Source of the DNA: Candidatus Methanomethylophilaceae archaeon
GTDB taxonomy: Archaea; Thermoplasmatota; Thermoplasmata; Methanomassiliicoccales; Methanomethylophilaceae
DNA: 57,221 nt
Reading direction: 5' to 3'
Assembly (NCBI GenBank): GCA_944321505.1
Contig: CALULN010000020.1
Location: forward strand, 1-57,221
Position numbers and translations under genes: made by a program. The notes beneath the pieces were generated by a model. That model had not been told where the DNA came from, ran no database searches, and saw only the letters and a program-made list of their open reading frames with translations. Every line of letters starts with the position of its first letter. Positions within the stretch are counted from its first letter, which is position 1. Below are positions 24,147 to 33,421 of the stretch, one piece after another.

Positions 24147-25346
24147 ATGACAGCGACCAGGAATGTTACCGATGATGTGGTCTGGATCGGGGGAGACGAC
24201 CGGAGCGCATCGATCTTCGAGGGCATGTTCCCCATCCCCGAGGGCGTGTCCTACAACTCCTACCTCATAATGGATGAGAAGACCATCCTCATGGACACCT
24301 GCGACGCTTCGGTGGAGAGCAGGTTCTGGGAGAACCTCACATCCACCCTCGGCGGGAGGGAGCTGGACTACCTGTACATAGGCCATATGGAGCCGGACCA
24401 CGGCGCGTGCATCCGCAGGGTCATCGAGACCTACCCATGCGCCACCGTGGTGGCCAGCGAGCGGGCTCTGGACATGCTGTACAACTTCTACGGCATCCGC
24501 CCGGAGAAGAGCATCGCCGTCAAGGAGGGGGACACCCTGTGCACCGGCAGGCACACCCTCAGGTTCATCGCCGCCACCATGGTCCACTGGCCGGAGGTGA
24601 TGTTCGCCTACGATGAGTCCGACGGCACCCTCTACTCCGAGGACGGATTCGGCACATTCGGCGCCCTCTGCGGCAGGCTGTTCGCCGACGAGTCGGACTT
24701 CGAGTCGGTGTACCTGGACGAGGCCAGGAGATACTACGCCAACATCGTGGGGAAGTACGGGCAGAACGTCCAGACGGTGCTGCAGAAGGCGGCGGGCCTG
24801 GACATCAGGCGCATCTGCCCCCTGCACGGCCCGGTCTGGAGGGAGGACCTCGGCTACATAATCTCCAAGTACGACGCCTGGAGCTCCTACCGCCCGGAGG
24901 AGAAGGGCGTGGTGATCGCATACTCCTCCATGTACGGGAACACCGAGGCGGTGGCGGACAGGCTGGCCATGAAGCTCAGGGAGCGCGGCCTGCAGAACCT
25001 CTCCGTGTACAACGTGACCCGCGTGCACCCGTCCTACGTGGTGTCCGACGCCTTCAGGTACACCAACATCGTGCTGGCGGCGCCCACCTACAACAACGCG
25101 ATCCACCCCACCATGTCGGCGGTCATCGAGGACATGTCCAACATGTGCGTCCAGGGCAGGAGGTACTCCCTGATCGCCAACGGGTCCTGGGCTCCCAGGG
25201 CGCACAAGCTGATGGAAGAGGAGGTGTCCTCCCGCATGAAGGACATGGAGCCGGTGGGCGAGCCCTTCGTGGTCAGGTCCGCCATGAAGCCCGAGCAGGA
25301 GCCGGAGCTGGACGCCCTGGCGGATGCCATAATGGCCTCGCTCTGA
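24147..25346 (+). CDS. fprA: Flavodiiron protein, F420H2 oxidase type
   Basis: A 399-residue oxygen-scavenging enzyme; in methanogens FprA reduces O2 to water with F420H2. The N-terminal lactamase-like diiron domain has the H-x-E-x-D-H motif in GHMEPDHGACI, then MVHWPEVMF, SEDGFGTFG and CPLHGPVWR. The C-terminal flavodoxin domain begins near residue 255 with VVIAYSSMYGNTEAVAD and has APTYNNAIHP and NGSWAPRAHK. The ATG at 24147 gives the usual start; 27 extra codons upstream look unconserved. Confidence 0.93.
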   Translation: MTATRNVTDDVVWIGGDDRSASIFEGMFPIPEGVSYNSYLIMDEKTILMDTCDASVESRFWENLTSTLGGRELDYLYIGHMEPDHGACIRRVIETYPCATVVASERALDMLYNFYGIRPEKSIAVKEGDTLCTGRHTLRFIAATMVHWPEVMFAYDESDGTLYSEDGFGTFGALCGRLFADESDFESVYLDEARRYYANIVGKYGQNVQTVLQKAAGLDIRRICPLHGPVWREDLGYIISKYDAWSSYRPEEKGVVIAYSSMYGNTEAVADRLAMKLRERGLQNLSVYNVTRVHPSYVVSDAFRYTNIVLAAPTYNNAIHPTMSAVIEDMSNMCVQGRRYSLIANGSWAPRAHKLMEEEVSSRMKDMEPVGEPFVVRSAMKPEQEPELDALADAIMASL

Positions 25347-25363
25347 CCGGGGAGGTGCGGACC

Positions 25364-26134
25364 GTGGCGTTCGACGGCAGAATGAACATCATCGAGTTCG
25401 ACGAGGACGAGAGGACGGTGGTGTTCGACACCTGGAAGACCAAGAAGATCACCGGCCACAGGATCGGCGCGATACTGGGGTACAGCGAGTTCTCCACCCC
25501 CTTCAAGGCGGCCTGTGAGATCGCGGGGCTGTATCCCGGCGATCCCCCCAACAAGTACATCGATGCGGGGAACGCCATAGAGCCCATCCTCAGGGAGTAC
25601 GCCAGGAAGCGCATAGGCGACATTGGCAGGCTGTCGGGGATACAGTCCCCGTCCATCGAGGATCCGGCGCCCCCGGAGATGTGCCAGTACGACCACTTCC
25701 ATAATGAGAGGCTGTTCGGCGGCATGGTGGACGGGTACATACAGTCCGCCGGCAGGAGGGCCGGCGTCCTGGAGATCAAGACCTCCGGCGACCGCTCCAA
25801 GTGGCTGGACGGGGACGGGGAGCCGACAAAGGTGCCCATGTCGTACATCCTGCAGGCGGGACTCTACGCGCAGCTGTCCGGTCTGGATAGGATCGTCTTC
25901 GTGGTGGGCTTCCTCGACGAGGAGGACTACCGCATGCCCTCGAAGTGGGTGCCCACCGAGGAGAACACGGCCATCATCCCCATGGACTGTCCGGACATGG
26001 GACCGTACATGAGGGAGGCGGAGGATTGGTACAATGAGTACATCCGCACCGGCTGCACGCCTCCGTGGACGGATGCCGACGCCGACCTCCTGAAGTACCT
26101 GAGGGCCAAGCCGAAGCAGAAGGGGCGCCGCTAG
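25364..26134 (+). CDS. YqaJ-family nuclease (PD-(D/E)XK)
   Basis: A 256-residue protein with the YqaJ/lambda-exonuclease-like fold of viral recombination nucleases. WKTKKITGHRIGAILGYSEF opens the domain, AGNAIEPILREYA follows, and the nuclease core is FGGMVDGYI then GVLEIKTSG (D...ExK), ending with SYILQAGLYAQLSGLDRIVF. The GTG at 25364 is chosen because GGAGG lies nine bases upstream; ATG at 25382 is the alternative. The stop is TAG. The nuclease stands alone without a phage neighbourhood, following fprA by 17 bases. Confidence 0.8.
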   Translation: MAFDGRMNIIEFDEDERTVVFDTWKTKKITGHRIGAILGYSEFSTPFKAACEIAGLYPGDPPNKYIDAGNAIEPILREYARKRIGDIGRLSGIQSPSIEDPAPPEMCQYDHFHNERLFGGMVDGYIQSAGRRAGVLEIKTSGDRSKWLDGDGEPTKVPMSYILQAGLYAQLSGLDRIVFVVGFLDEEDYRMPSKWVPTEENTAIIPMDCPDMGPYMREAEDWYNEYIRTGCTPPWTDADADLLKYLRAKPKQKGRR

Positions 26135-27417
26135 AACAGGCCCAGTTTGAACAGCAGCACCGGGACGATCAGGCATCCGGTGAGATGGGTCCTGCCGCAT
26201 CCCGCCAGCACGGGAACCATGCCCAGCAGCCCGCCGGCCAGCAGGACCACCAGGCCCCAGTAGCCGGTGAAGACGACGGTCAGGATGACCATGAAGGCCA
26301 GGACGCAGGCGTTCAGTCTGCGGATGCCGACGTGCTCCACCAGTCCGCACATAGCCCTGCCTGCGCGGATGGTGACTGGGTATGCGATGGCCGAGGACAC
26401 CGCCATGGCGAACATCATCACCGCGAAGGCATCGGTGCCCGGTGCGACCGCGGATCCGCCGAGGAGCCCGCCGATGACCGTCATGGCCCCGGAGCGCTCG
26501 TTGCCGTTGACGCAGAACGTGACGAATGTGAACATCGTCGACGCGGTGCCGATGGAGGACACCATGGAGATGAACCCCTTCTCGTCCTCCTCTCCGAATA
26601 TGCAGCCCGCCAGGGACGCGCCCGTGTTCGATGTGACGCCGGGGAACCACCCGGTGACGCTGCCGGTGACCACGCCCTTGAGCCCCGGGAGGATGCCAAC
26701 GGGGTGGATGTCTGTGTCCGTCTGAGCGGGTATCTTCCCCCCGTCGGCGGGCAGCAGCATCGACGGCACGCCGAACAGTCCGGAGAGCAGCGGGAGCATG
26801 ATCTCGGGCTCCCCGCCCAGGAGGTTGTCCATGGGCACCATGTCCGTCATGCAGGCCAGCCCCAGCAGTCCGGAGGCGGGGATGACCAGCATCGCGGTCG
26901 TCCTGCTCCCCCTCTCCGTGGCCACCATGAGGATCAGCACCGCGATCAGGAACCCCACGGTTATGCCGTCCAGGTACCCTCCCAGTCCGGAGGACAGCAG
27001 CCAGTGCATCGGAATCGCGAGCATCAGCGATGCGGCGGCGCCGACGACGCTGCCGATGGCGGCGCACCTCACCGCCGTCATCCCCCTGCCCTCCAGGAGC
27101 AGGCGGTGGCCCGGCAGGATGTTCAGCACAGAATCCGGGTCGGGGACGCCCAGGAACACCGAAGGCACGAAGTCCGTCGCCGAATGCACCACGGCGGCGG
27201 AGAGCACGCAGGCGCTCAGCAGCAGCGGCGCCAGCTCCGCAGGTGCGAAAGAGGATATGATATCTGTGAGCGGTCCGCTGAACGCCATGAGCATCAGCGC
27301 GAGGGTGTTCACGTGGATTCCGGGGACCAGCCCGGTGAACGTGCCCATGCCCGCGCCGATGACGCACATGTAGAATGCGAAGAGCAGCAGGTCCGCCTCC
27401 ATGGCGCCTGCCATCAT
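26131..27417 (-). CDS. TctA/DUF112-type membrane permease
   Basis: A 428-residue multi-pass membrane protein of the archaeal TctA-like (tripartite tricarboxylate transporter large subunit) family. The characteristic GTFTGLVPGIHVNTLA near residue 24 and the repeated TGWFPGVTSNTGASLAG near 240 are the two inverted-repeat signatures. No TctB or periplasmic binding protein is nearby, as usual for archaeal members, so substrate and energy coupling are unknown. Its stop overlaps the nuclease gene by four bases, tail to tail. Confidence 0.82.
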   Translation of the reverse strand: MMAGAMEADLLLFAFYMCVIGAGMGTFTGLVPGIHVNTLALMLMAFSGPLTDIISSFAPAELAPLLLSACVLSAAVVHSATDFVPSVFLGVPDPDSVLNILPGHRLLLEGRGMTAVRCAAIGSVVGAAASLMLAIPMHWLLSSGLGGYLDGITVGFLIAVLILMVATERGSRTTAMLVIPASGLLGLACMTDMVPMDNLLGGEPEIMLPLLSGLFGVPSMLLPADGGKIPAQTDTDIHPVGILPGLKGVVTGSVTGWFPGVTSNTGASLAGCIFGEEDEKGFISMVSSIGTASTMFTFVTFCVNGNERSGAMTVIGGLLGGSAVAPGTDAFAVMMFAMAVSSAIAYPVTIRAGRAMCGLVEHVGIRRLNACVLAFMVILTVVFTGYWGLVVLLAGGLLGMVPVLAGCGRTHLTGCLIVPVLLFKLGLF

Positions 27418-27447
27418 CCGGGCTTTTGAACGGGGGTTCGGCTACAG

Positions 27448-28002
27448 TTAGTCGGGAACCACGGCTCTGCCGTCCCTGACCGCGATGCGCACCGCGGCCA
27501 TGACGGGTATGCCGATCCTGCGGGACAGCTCCCCTATGTCGCGGCTCTTGTCCACCGCCGCCACGGCGCACACGGGGACCGCGCCGGTGCCCCTCAGCGC
27601 GGAGACTATGGCGGACAGCGTCCCGCCGGTGCTGACCACGTCGTCGACGATGACGACCCTCATGCCCGCCGTCACGCCGTTGATGCACTGCTCCGAGTGG
27701 GAGTACCCGGTGTCCACGGAAACCGGCAATTCCCCTTCCAGACCGTACCTCCTCTTCCTGACGACGGAGAACGGGATCCCGGTGCGCTCCGATACCGCGG
27801 CGGCGTACATGATGCCCATGGCCTCCGGGGCCAGGATCAGGTCGCAGTCGAAGTCTCCTATGCGGACCATCTCGTCCGCGACCTCCGCCAGCATATCCGG
27901 GTCCACCGACGGCACGCCGTCCATGAGGGGGCTCACCACATATGGATACCCGTTCCTGTCGATGACAGGCCATCCGCCGACCGCTTCCTCCACCCGACGC
28001 AT
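27448..28002 (-). CDS. hpt: Archaeal hypoxanthine/guanine phosphoribosyltransferase
   Basis: A 184-residue type I PRTase. The archaeal Hpt pattern is clear: YPYVVSPLMDGVPSVDPDML, LILAPEAMGI, VVRKRRYGLEGE, TGYSHSEQCINGV, and the PRPP loop VVIVDDVVSTGGT. It salvages hypoxanthine and guanine to IMP and GMP. It is divergent from tyrS with a perfect inverted repeat in the gap. Confidence 0.88.
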   Translation of the reverse strand: MRRVEEAVGGWPVIDRNGYPYVVSPLMDGVPSVDPDMLAEVADEMVRIGDFDCDLILAPEAMGIMYAAAVSERTGIPFSVVRKRRYGLEGELPVSVDTGYSHSEQCINGVTAGMRVVIVDDVVSTGGTLSAIVSALRGTGAVPVCAVAAVDKSRDIGELSRRIGIPVMAAVRIAVRDGRAVVPD

Positions 28003-28010
28003 CGGTCCCG

Positions 28011-28029
28011 TATCGTCCTACGGACGATA
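28011..28029. promoter_or_regulatory. Inverted repeat between hpt and tyrS
   Basis: TATCGTCC-TAC-GGACGATA is a perfect 8-bp inverted repeat, 9 nt from the hpt ATG and about 20 nt upstream of the tyrS TATA-like element. It is a plausible operator controlling hpt, tyrS or both. Confidence 0.45.
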
Positions 28030-28047
28030 TTACGGTGCCGTCAAACG

Positions 28048-28056
28048 CTTTATAGC
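28048..28056 (+). promoter_or_regulatory. TATA box for tyrS
   Basis: CTTTATAGC lies 27-35 nt before the tyrS ATG. Confidence 0.5.
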
Positions 28057-28082
28057 CGAAGCCCATCCACGCCCCGATTCAA

Positions 28083-29150
28083 ATGGACATCGAAGAGAGG
28101 TACGCGCTGGTCACCAGGAACTCGGCGGAGCTCATCTCGGAGGACGAGCTCAGGGCGGTCCTGGCGGAGGACAGGCAGCCTACGGCATACATCGGTTTCG
28201 AGCCCTCCGGGCTGGTCCACATGGGATGGACCCTCGTGGCGGGCAAGATCCGCGATCTCGCCGAGGCCGGATTCAAGGTCACGGTGTTCTGGGCCGACTG
28301 GCACGCATACATCAACGACAAGCTCGGAGGCGATCTGGACAACATCCGCGCCTGCGCCGCCTACATGGAGGACTGCTTCCTCGCCCTGGGCGTACCGGCC
28401 GAGAGCGTCGAGTTCAGGTATGCATCGCAGATCCTCGACGACATCTCCTATTGGGAGAAAGCCATCAAGGTGGCCAAGGTCACCTCCCTGTCCAGGGTCA
28501 AGCGCGCCATGACCATCATGGGCCGCTCCGAGGACGAGGCGGAGGTGGATGCATCCAAGATGTTCTACCCCATCCTCCAGGCCACCGACATATTCTGCAT
28601 GGACGTGGACCTGGCCTACGCGGGCATGGACCAGAGGAGGGCCCACATGCTCGCCAGGGATGCGGCGGAGAAGCTGAAGTGGCGCAAGCCCATCGCGCTC
28701 CACACCCCTCTCCTCCCCGGCCTCTCCGGCGGGGACAGGATGGATCCCGCGGCATCCAAGATGTCCAAGAGCAAGCCGGACAGCAGCATCCACATCCACG
28801 ACTCCCCCGACGAGATCAGGAGGAAGATGGGCAAGGCCTACTGCCCCGTGGAGAAGGAGGAGGAGGACACCAACCCCGTGCTCATGATCTGCAGGTACAT
28901 CCTCTTCCCGTACCTGGGCAGGATGGAGTTCGACCGTCCCGAGAAGTTCGGCGGACCCGTGGCCTTCGACTCCTACGAGGAGCTCACGGACTACTACTTC
29001 GCCGGGAAGCTCCACCCCATGGACCTCAAGAAGGGCACTGCGGAAGGGGTCATAAAGCGCCTGGCGCCGGTGGCGGAGTACTTCGCGGAGAAGCCCGAGA
29101 ACTACGAGAGGATGGTATCCATCCTCAAAGGGATCGGCAAGCTCAGGTGA
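28083..29150 (+). CDS. tyrS: Tyrosyl-tRNA synthetase
   Basis: A 355-residue class I synthetase of the archaeal/eukaryotic type. The HIGH motif appears as GLVHMGW, the tyrosine pocket as YIGFEPSG, and the KMSKS loop is intact (KMSKSKPDSS, about residue 228). LQATDIFCMDVDLAYAGMDQR is the family acceptor-side segment. It charges tRNA-Tyr in the cytoplasm. Confidence 0.95.
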   Translation: MDIEERYALVTRNSAELISEDELRAVLAEDRQPTAYIGFEPSGLVHMGWTLVAGKIRDLAEAGFKVTVFWADWHAYINDKLGGDLDNIRACAAYMEDCFLALGVPAESVEFRYASQILDDISYWEKAIKVAKVTSLSRVKRAMTIMGRSEDEAEVDASKMFYPILQATDIFCMDVDLAYAGMDQRRAHMLARDAAEKLKWRKPIALHTPLLPGLSGGDRMDPAASKMSKSKPDSSIHIHDSPDEIRRKMGKAYCPVEKEEEDTNPVLMICRYILFPYLGRMEFDRPEKFGGPVAFDSYEELTDYYFAGKLHPMDLKKGTAEGVIKRLAPVAEYFAEKPENYERMVSILKGIGKLR

Positions 29151-29152
29151 GT

Positions 29153-30148
29153 TTACTCGGAGGTCGACGGGTCGTTGCGGTCCCGTTCGGCCTCCTCTCT
29201 CTTCTTTATCGCGCGGAACGCGTCCATGGTCTTGGCCATGCAGATGTTGAGCATGGCCTCCATGTCCCCGTTGCCGGAGATCCCGGCGGCGCCGGAATGG
29301 CCTCCGCCGTCCGCGTCCACCTCGGTGCCCAGAGAGGACATGAGCTCCCCCAGGTGCACGCCCCTGCGGGTCATCTGCTGGGTGGCCCTGCCGCTTATGC
29401 GGAAGACATCGTCCCTCTGGCTGGCCACGAAGGCCACGTCGGCTCCTGCCGACAGCAGAGCATGGCATCCAGAGGCCTCGAAGCTGCCGCCGTAGGATAT
29501 GGCCACCAGCATGTCGCCCACCCTCTCGAATCTGGAGCGGCCGACGCATTTCAGGTCCGCCACCCTCTCGGACATGCTCACCGGGGCCTTGACGACCTCC
29601 AGGGCCTCGTCCATGTGCAATCCGGACTCCTCCATCAGCTCGGCGAAGTCCCTCAGGAGCTCGGGATCGGCGTACTGGAATCTGCCGCTGTCGGTGAGCA
29701 TGGCGGCGCACAGCGCCTTGGCGCAGACGGTGTCGGGCACGTATCCCTTCGCCTTCAGGATCCTGCGGACGACCTGCGCGCAGGAGACCGCGGAGTCGTC
29801 GCAGAGCAGATCCGCTCCGTCCCACCTCCCGGTGATGCGGTGGTGGTCGATGACGAGCATCCTGTCCACCGGCACCTCCGCTGGCGCCAGCTGGTCGGGG
29901 GAGGAGCAGTCCACCGCCACGACCGTGTCGTAATCGGAAGGGTCGGCGCTCTCCTCCAGACGGATGCCCAGCTTCTCGGATACGAGCTTGGCAACCCTCT
30001 CCACCCCTCCGGGGGCGCAGATGGTGCTGTCTCCGAAGCAGGCGGACAGCGCGTACGCGGAGCCCACGGCATCGCAGTCCGCGTTGCCGTGGACGTATAT
30101 CAGTTTCCTGCCGCCGGACAGCCTGGCGGCGAACCTTTCATAATCCAT
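29153..30148 (-). CDS. DHH-family phosphoesterase (RecJ/NrnA-like)
   Basis: A 331-residue protein with a DHH domain (HGNADCDAVGSAYAL, VAVDCSS, VIDHHRITG, MLTDSGRFQYA) and a C-terminal DHHA1-type domain ending in GGGHSGAAGIS. Members hydrolyse nanoRNAs, cyclic dinucleotides or act as RecJ-like exonucleases; the substrate here is not decidable. It is the last gene of the long minus-strand superoperon and is separated from pfdB by a GC hairpin. Confidence 0.85.
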   Translation of the reverse strand: MDYERFAARLSGGRKLIYVHGNADCDAVGSAYALSACFGDSTICAPGGVERVAKLVSEKLGIRLEESADPSDYDTVVAVDCSSPDQLAPAEVPVDRMLVIDHHRITGRWDGADLLCDDSAVSCAQVVRRILKAKGYVPDTVCAKALCAAMLTDSGRFQYADPELLRDFAELMEESGLHMDEALEVVKAPVSMSERVADLKCVGRSRFERVGDMLVAISYGGSFEASGCHALLSAGADVAFVASQRDDVFRISGRATQQMTRRGVHLGELMSSLGTEVDADGGGHSGAAGISGNGDMEAMLNICMAKTMDAFRAIKKREEAERDRNDPSTSE

Positions 30149-30150
30149 GA

Positions 30151-30176
30151 AGACAGCCCCCGCGGGTGCGGGGGTC
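30151..30176 (-). promoter_or_regulatory. GC hairpin between pfdB and the DHH gene
   Basis: The plus strand reads CCCCCGC-GGGT-GCGGGGG in the 32-bp gap. No T-run follows on the minus strand, so it may be an RNA-processing or attenuation element, not a full terminator. Confidence 0.35.
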
Positions 30177-30180
30177 AGTT

Positions 30181-30528
30181 TCAGGCCTGCTGCTGACCCA
30201 TCGCCTTGTTGATGGATTCCTGCAGCGTCTCGAACTTCTCGCGGAGGCTCTTCTCCTGGCGCTCGATGGATTTGATCCTGACGTCCACGGTCTCCATGGC
30301 CTCCTCGATCTCATCCCTGACGGTGGCCTTGTCGTCCACCTTGATGAGCAGGGAGCCGACGTTCTTGTAGACGTCGCCCTGGGCTTTGGCGAGCTCTTCC
30401 AGGGTCCTCTCCATCTCCTTCTTCTGGGCGTTCATCTGCATCTTCTGGGTGCCGATGGCCTGGAGCTGCTGCTGGACCTGCTGGAACTGTGCGATCTGGT
30501 TCTGGAGCTGGGGGCTGATGTTGTTCAT
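30181..30528 (-). CDS. pfdB: Prefoldin subunit beta
   Basis: A 115-residue coiled-coil chaperone subunit. The family heptads are evident: SPQLQNQIAQFQQVQQQLQA, a central beta-hairpin part (YKNVGSLLIKV), and a second helix ending Gln-rich. With the alpha subunit it forms the jellyfish-shaped prefoldin that delivers nascent proteins to the thermosome. Confidence 0.95.
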   Translation of the reverse strand: MNNISPQLQNQIAQFQQVQQQLQAIGTQKMQMNAQKKEMERTLEELAKAQGDVYKNVGSLLIKVDDKATVRDEIEEAMETVDVRIKSIERQEKSLREKFETLQESINKAMGQQQA

Positions 30529-30762
30529 TCAATCACCTGTGATCCTTGCTACGTCCTCTGTGATCTTCATGCATCCGAGGTATGAGTTGAGGGCCGCCCG
30601 CATCGCCGTGGCGTCGGCGGCCTCGAAGACAGCGGTGAGGACCCCCTCGCTGCAGGACAGCGAGATGCGGGTCCTGGGCGGCTGCCTCTCCGTCTCCGGG
30701 GAGAGGGAGGCCAGCATCGTCTCCGCCAGGGGAGACTCCGCCGTCAGCACCGCTCTCAGCAT
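30529..30762 (-). CDS. pcc1: KEOPS complex subunit Pcc1
   Basis: A 77-residue protein with the Pcc1/CTAG fold: an early SLSPETERQPPRTRIS stretch, a strand rich in Ser and Val, and a helix ATAMRAALNSYLGCMKI. KEOPS makes the t6A modification on tRNAs reading ANN codons. Position between rpoP and pfdB is the classic archaeal location. Its ATG is one base from the rpoP stop. Confidence 0.82.
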   Translation of the reverse strand: MLRAVLTAESPLAETMLASLSPETERQPPRTRISLSCSEGVLTAVFEAADATAMRAALNSYLGCMKITEDVARITGD

Positions 30763-30763
30763 C

Positions 30764-30895
30764 TCAGTCGGATTTGAGGACCTTCTTGACGTTGGGCCTC
30801 TCCTTGTAGAAGATCTTGGATCCGCACTTCTCGCACTGGAGTCCCAGCGTCTTGACGTCCCTGATGGGCTCGTTGCACTTACCGCATCTGTACAT
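30764..30895 (-). CDS. rpoP: RNA polymerase subunit P (Rpb12)
   Basis: A 43-residue zinc protein, MYRCGKCNEPIRDVKTLG then CEKCGSKIFYKERP, with two CxxC pairs as in all archaeal RpoP proteins. It sits between rpl37ae and pcc1 in the usual order. Confidence 0.94.
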   Translation of the reverse strand: MYRCGKCNEPIRDVKTLGLQCEKCGSKIFYKERPNVKKVLKSD

Positions 30896-30916
30896 TCGAT
30901 CGCCTCGGAACGTGAA

Positions 30917-31168
30917 TCAGTTCTCGGAGACCTTGGAGATGGCCCTCTTGGCCTCGGGGCTGTATGCGCCGGCGGCGAACTTGGCGCCGCAGTGCCTGCA
31001 TCCCCAGATGCCGGAGCTCACCCTCTTGACGGAGGTGTGGTGGCACACGGGGCACTCGTGGGCCCTCTTCTGGTCAGCCTCGATGGTCCTCACCCTGTTG
31101 CGGATGACGACGCCGTACCTGGCGCCGAACCTCCCGGAGGTTCCTGCCTTGTTGGTTCTCTTTGCCAT
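30917..31168 (-). CDS. rpl37ae: Ribosomal protein L37Ae (eL43)
   Basis: An 83-residue zinc ribosomal protein opening MAKRTNKAGTSGRFGARYG, with the zinc ribbon CPVCHHTSVKR...WGCRHCGAKFAGG-like segment (CxxC...CxxC). The ATG at 31168 is chosen by homology. Confidence 0.95.
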   Translation of the reverse strand: MAKRTNKAGTSGRFGARYGVVIRNRVRTIEADQKRAHECPVCHHTSVKRVSSGIWGCRHCGAKFAAGAYSPEAKRAISKVSEN

Positions 31169-31173
31169 TGGTA

Positions 31174-31950
31174 TCACCCGATGATCTGTCTGATCTCCTT
31201 GCCCTTCTCGACGGCGGCGTCCAGGCAGCGGGAGAGGTCATCAAGGGTGATGGACCCCTTGCCGCCCTTCTGCATCGCCCTGAAGTTGCCCTGGTCGTCA
31301 GTGGTGACCGTCAGGCGCGCAGAGGAAATGTGCTCTTCGTCGAAATTTGGGTCAAGTATTAAAGTGTTTCCTATCTTGCAGGACGTGACCGAGATGGGCG
31401 TGCAGGTTATGGGCAGGGGGGTGTCCTCTTCGCCCAGGCCGTACTGGACCCAGGGGATGGTTGCCGTCTTCAGGGCGGCCACGGCCGCCAGGTTGGATGC
31501 GTCGAACAGGTTGCCGTCGTAGTCGAGGGCGTAGATGTCGATGAAGCACATCCAGACCTTCTCGCCCTCTTCGATGCAGAGGGCGTCCACATCGACCATG
31601 CCGGACTCCCTGATGCCGCGGTCCACCACACGGGCCAGCTCGATGGCGTCCTCTCCGGGCGGGCCGGACTCGAAGGACTGGTGGGCCATGGGTATGAGCT
31701 CCGCGCCGGTGGTCAGCACGCCGGACCTGGGGGTGTCGGGGAACGGGCTGCCGGGGATGATCTTGATCCCCGCGATGACCTCGGTGTTGCCCAGCTTCAC
31801 CCTGGCGGATCCGTCGGCGGACTCGATGCAGTCCGTGACGATCTCGATCTTCCTGATGTCGGTGGGGGAGCGGCCGTCAGTCCTGGTGCCTTTCGCCAGG
31901 AGGTTCATGATGTGGTCGCGCTTGATCTCTGAGATGACCTCGTTACTCAT
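31174..31950 (-). CDS. rrp42: Exosome subunit Rrp42
   Basis: A 258-residue RNase PH-like protein. The opening with [17 protein letters not shown] and [14 protein letters not shown], and the absence of Rrp41's catalytic Asp pair, identify the structural Rrp42 subunit. It alternates with Rrp41 in the hexameric ring of the archaeal exosome, which degrades and tails RNA. It overlaps rrp41 by eight bases. Confidence 0.94.
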   Translation of the reverse strand: MSNEVISEIKRDHIMNLLAKGTRTDGRSPTDIRKIEIVTDCIESADGSARVKLGNTEVIAGIKIIPGSPFPDTPRSGVLTTGAELIPMAHQSFESGPPGEDAIELARVVDRGIRESGMVDVDALCIEEGEKVWMCFIDIYALDYDGNLFDASNLAAVAALKTATIPWVQYGLGEEDTPLPITCTPISVTSCKIGNTLILDPNFDEEHISSARLTVTTDDQGNFRAMQKGGKGSITLDDLSRCLDAAVEKGKEIRQIIG

Positions 31951-32698
31951 CTGCCTCAGCCTCCTCTGTCTTGTTGGCGGAGTAGCGCCTCTTCAGCGCG
32001 TCCTTCTGGAGGTCGTAGACCTCGTGGCAGGCGTTCATGGCCATGCCGATCGCCCTATCGAACTCCTCGCGGGTCATGTTGCCGTCCATCTGGAGCAGCA
32101 CGATCTCGTCGGTGGAGGGCACGATGGCGATGGGGACGTCCGCCTGGCCGTAGTTGTCCTCCTCTTTGTTGAGGTCCAGCAGGACCTGCCCGACCGCCTT
32201 GCCGGCGGCGATGGCGGGGACGATGTCCCTCATGGGGATGCCCGCGTCTGCGAGGGCGACGGATGCGGCGGTGAGGCCGGCGCACCTGGTGCCCGCGTTG
32301 GCCTGGAGGATCTCGATGTAGACGTCGATGGACGCCCTGGGGTAGAGCTCGGTGAGGACCACGTTCTCCAGGGCCTCGGCGGTGATCTTGGAGATCTCGA
32401 TGGACCTCCTGTCGGTTCCGGGCCTCTTCCTGTCGCTGACGGAGAACGCCTGCATGTTGTACTTGCACTGGACGATCGCCTTGGTGGGGTCCTGGAGGTG
32501 CCTGGGGTGGCACTCCCTGGGGCCGTACACCGCCGCCAGCACCTTGTTCTTGCCTATCTCAACGTATGCGGATCCGTCCGCGTTCTTGAGGACTCCCGCC
32601 TCAATCTTGATCGGCCTGTGCTCGGTGGCGGTCCTGCCGTCGATCCTCATGCCGTTCTCGTCAACCAATACCATGTCAGTGTGTCCGCTCATGCTCAC
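31943..32698 (-). CDS. rrp41: Exosome catalytic subunit Rrp41
   Basis: A 251-residue RNase PH-like exoribonuclease. Key segments are [39 protein letters not shown] with [14 protein letters not shown], and the catalytic [18 protein letters not shown]. The C-terminal tail is acidic. It forms the phosphorolytic active site with Rrp42 and overlaps its neighbours by a few bases on both sides. Confidence 0.95.
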   Translation of the reverse strand: MSMSGHTDMVLVDENGMRIDGRTATEHRPIKIEAGVLKNADGSAYVEIGKNKVLAAVYGPRECHPRHLQDPTKAIVQCKYNMQAFSVSDRKRPGTDRRSIEISKITAEALENVVLTELYPRASIDVYIEILQANAGTRCAGLTAASVALADAGIPMRDIVPAIAAGKAVGQVLLDLNKEEDNYGQADVPIAIVPSTDEIVLLQMDGNMTREEFDRAIGMAMNACHEVYDLQKDALKRRYSANKTEEAEADE

Positions 32699-33393
32699 TC
32701 CTCCTCATCGTAAGCCGGGAGCCTGCTCTCGAGAAAATCTTTGATCCTGTTCGTCAGGTCGTGGGACTGGGCGTTCTCCTCTATCATCTTGATCGCCTCA
32801 GCCACCACCGCGGCGCGGTCCTCGTCGCCGTCGATCCATATCCTGCCGTTCTGCCCGACGGTTATCCTGCAGTCGGACATGCCCTTCAGGAGCTGGATCA
32901 TGGAGCCGCTCTTGCCGATGACCCTGGAGACCTTCGAGTGGGCGATCTCCACCAGCATGCCGCCCTCCAGCCTCCTGAGGCCGGAGTCGTTCATGGTCAC
33001 CTGTATCTTCTTGCTCTCGTCCACCGACAGCACCTTGAGCAGCACCACGTTCCCGATGTTCAGGAACCTGGAGGTGTCGCCGAACTCCACCTTCCAGGGC
33101 ACCTCGTTGACGTGCAGGGGCGCGGGGTAGGGCGCCTTGATGTCGACCATCCAGTTGGAGGATCCTATGTCGTTTATGATTCCGATCACCAGGTCTCCTG
33201 CGGAGGGCATGTACTGCCCCCACAGCGGGATCACTCCGACGCCGAGGGGGGACACGTTCTTGATCCCCAGCACAGCGGCGTAGACCTTGCCTTCCCTCGC
33301 GTAGGCGTACTCTCCGGGCTTAGCGTCGCCCTCGTCGAGGACGTCGCCGGGGAGCACGAGTTCGCGCTTGGGTTTGGCGTTCCTTCTATCCAT
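32695..33393 (-). CDS. rrp4: Exosome RNA-binding subunit Rrp4
   Basis: A 232-residue cap protein of the exosome. The N-terminal [20 protein letters not shown], the central S1 domain ([20 protein letters not shown]) and the C-terminal KH domain ([19 protein letters not shown]) are in the usual order. The ATG at 33393 is preferred over a GTG three codons earlier. Confidence 0.94.
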   Translation of the reverse strand: MDRRNAKPKRELVLPGDVLDEGDAKPGEYAYAREGKVYAAVLGIKNVSPLGVGVIPLWGQYMPSAGDLVIGIINDIGSSNWMVDIKAPYPAPLHVNEVPWKVEFGDTSRFLNIGNVVLLKVLSVDESKKIQVTMNDSGLRRLEGGMLVEIAHSKVSRVIGKSGSMIQLLKGMSDCRITVGQNGRIWIDGDEDRAAVVAEAIKMIEENAQSHDLTNRIKDFLESRLPAYDEEE

Positions 33394-33421
33394 TTCTATC
33401 ACTCTCTTGAATGCGAAAAGT

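Noticed and set aside
25088-30196. Very long frames across fprA-YqaJ-TctA and hpt-tyrS-DHH on the opposite strand
   Set aside because: They span several clear genes, are Arg/Gly-rich, and contain no recognisable domains.
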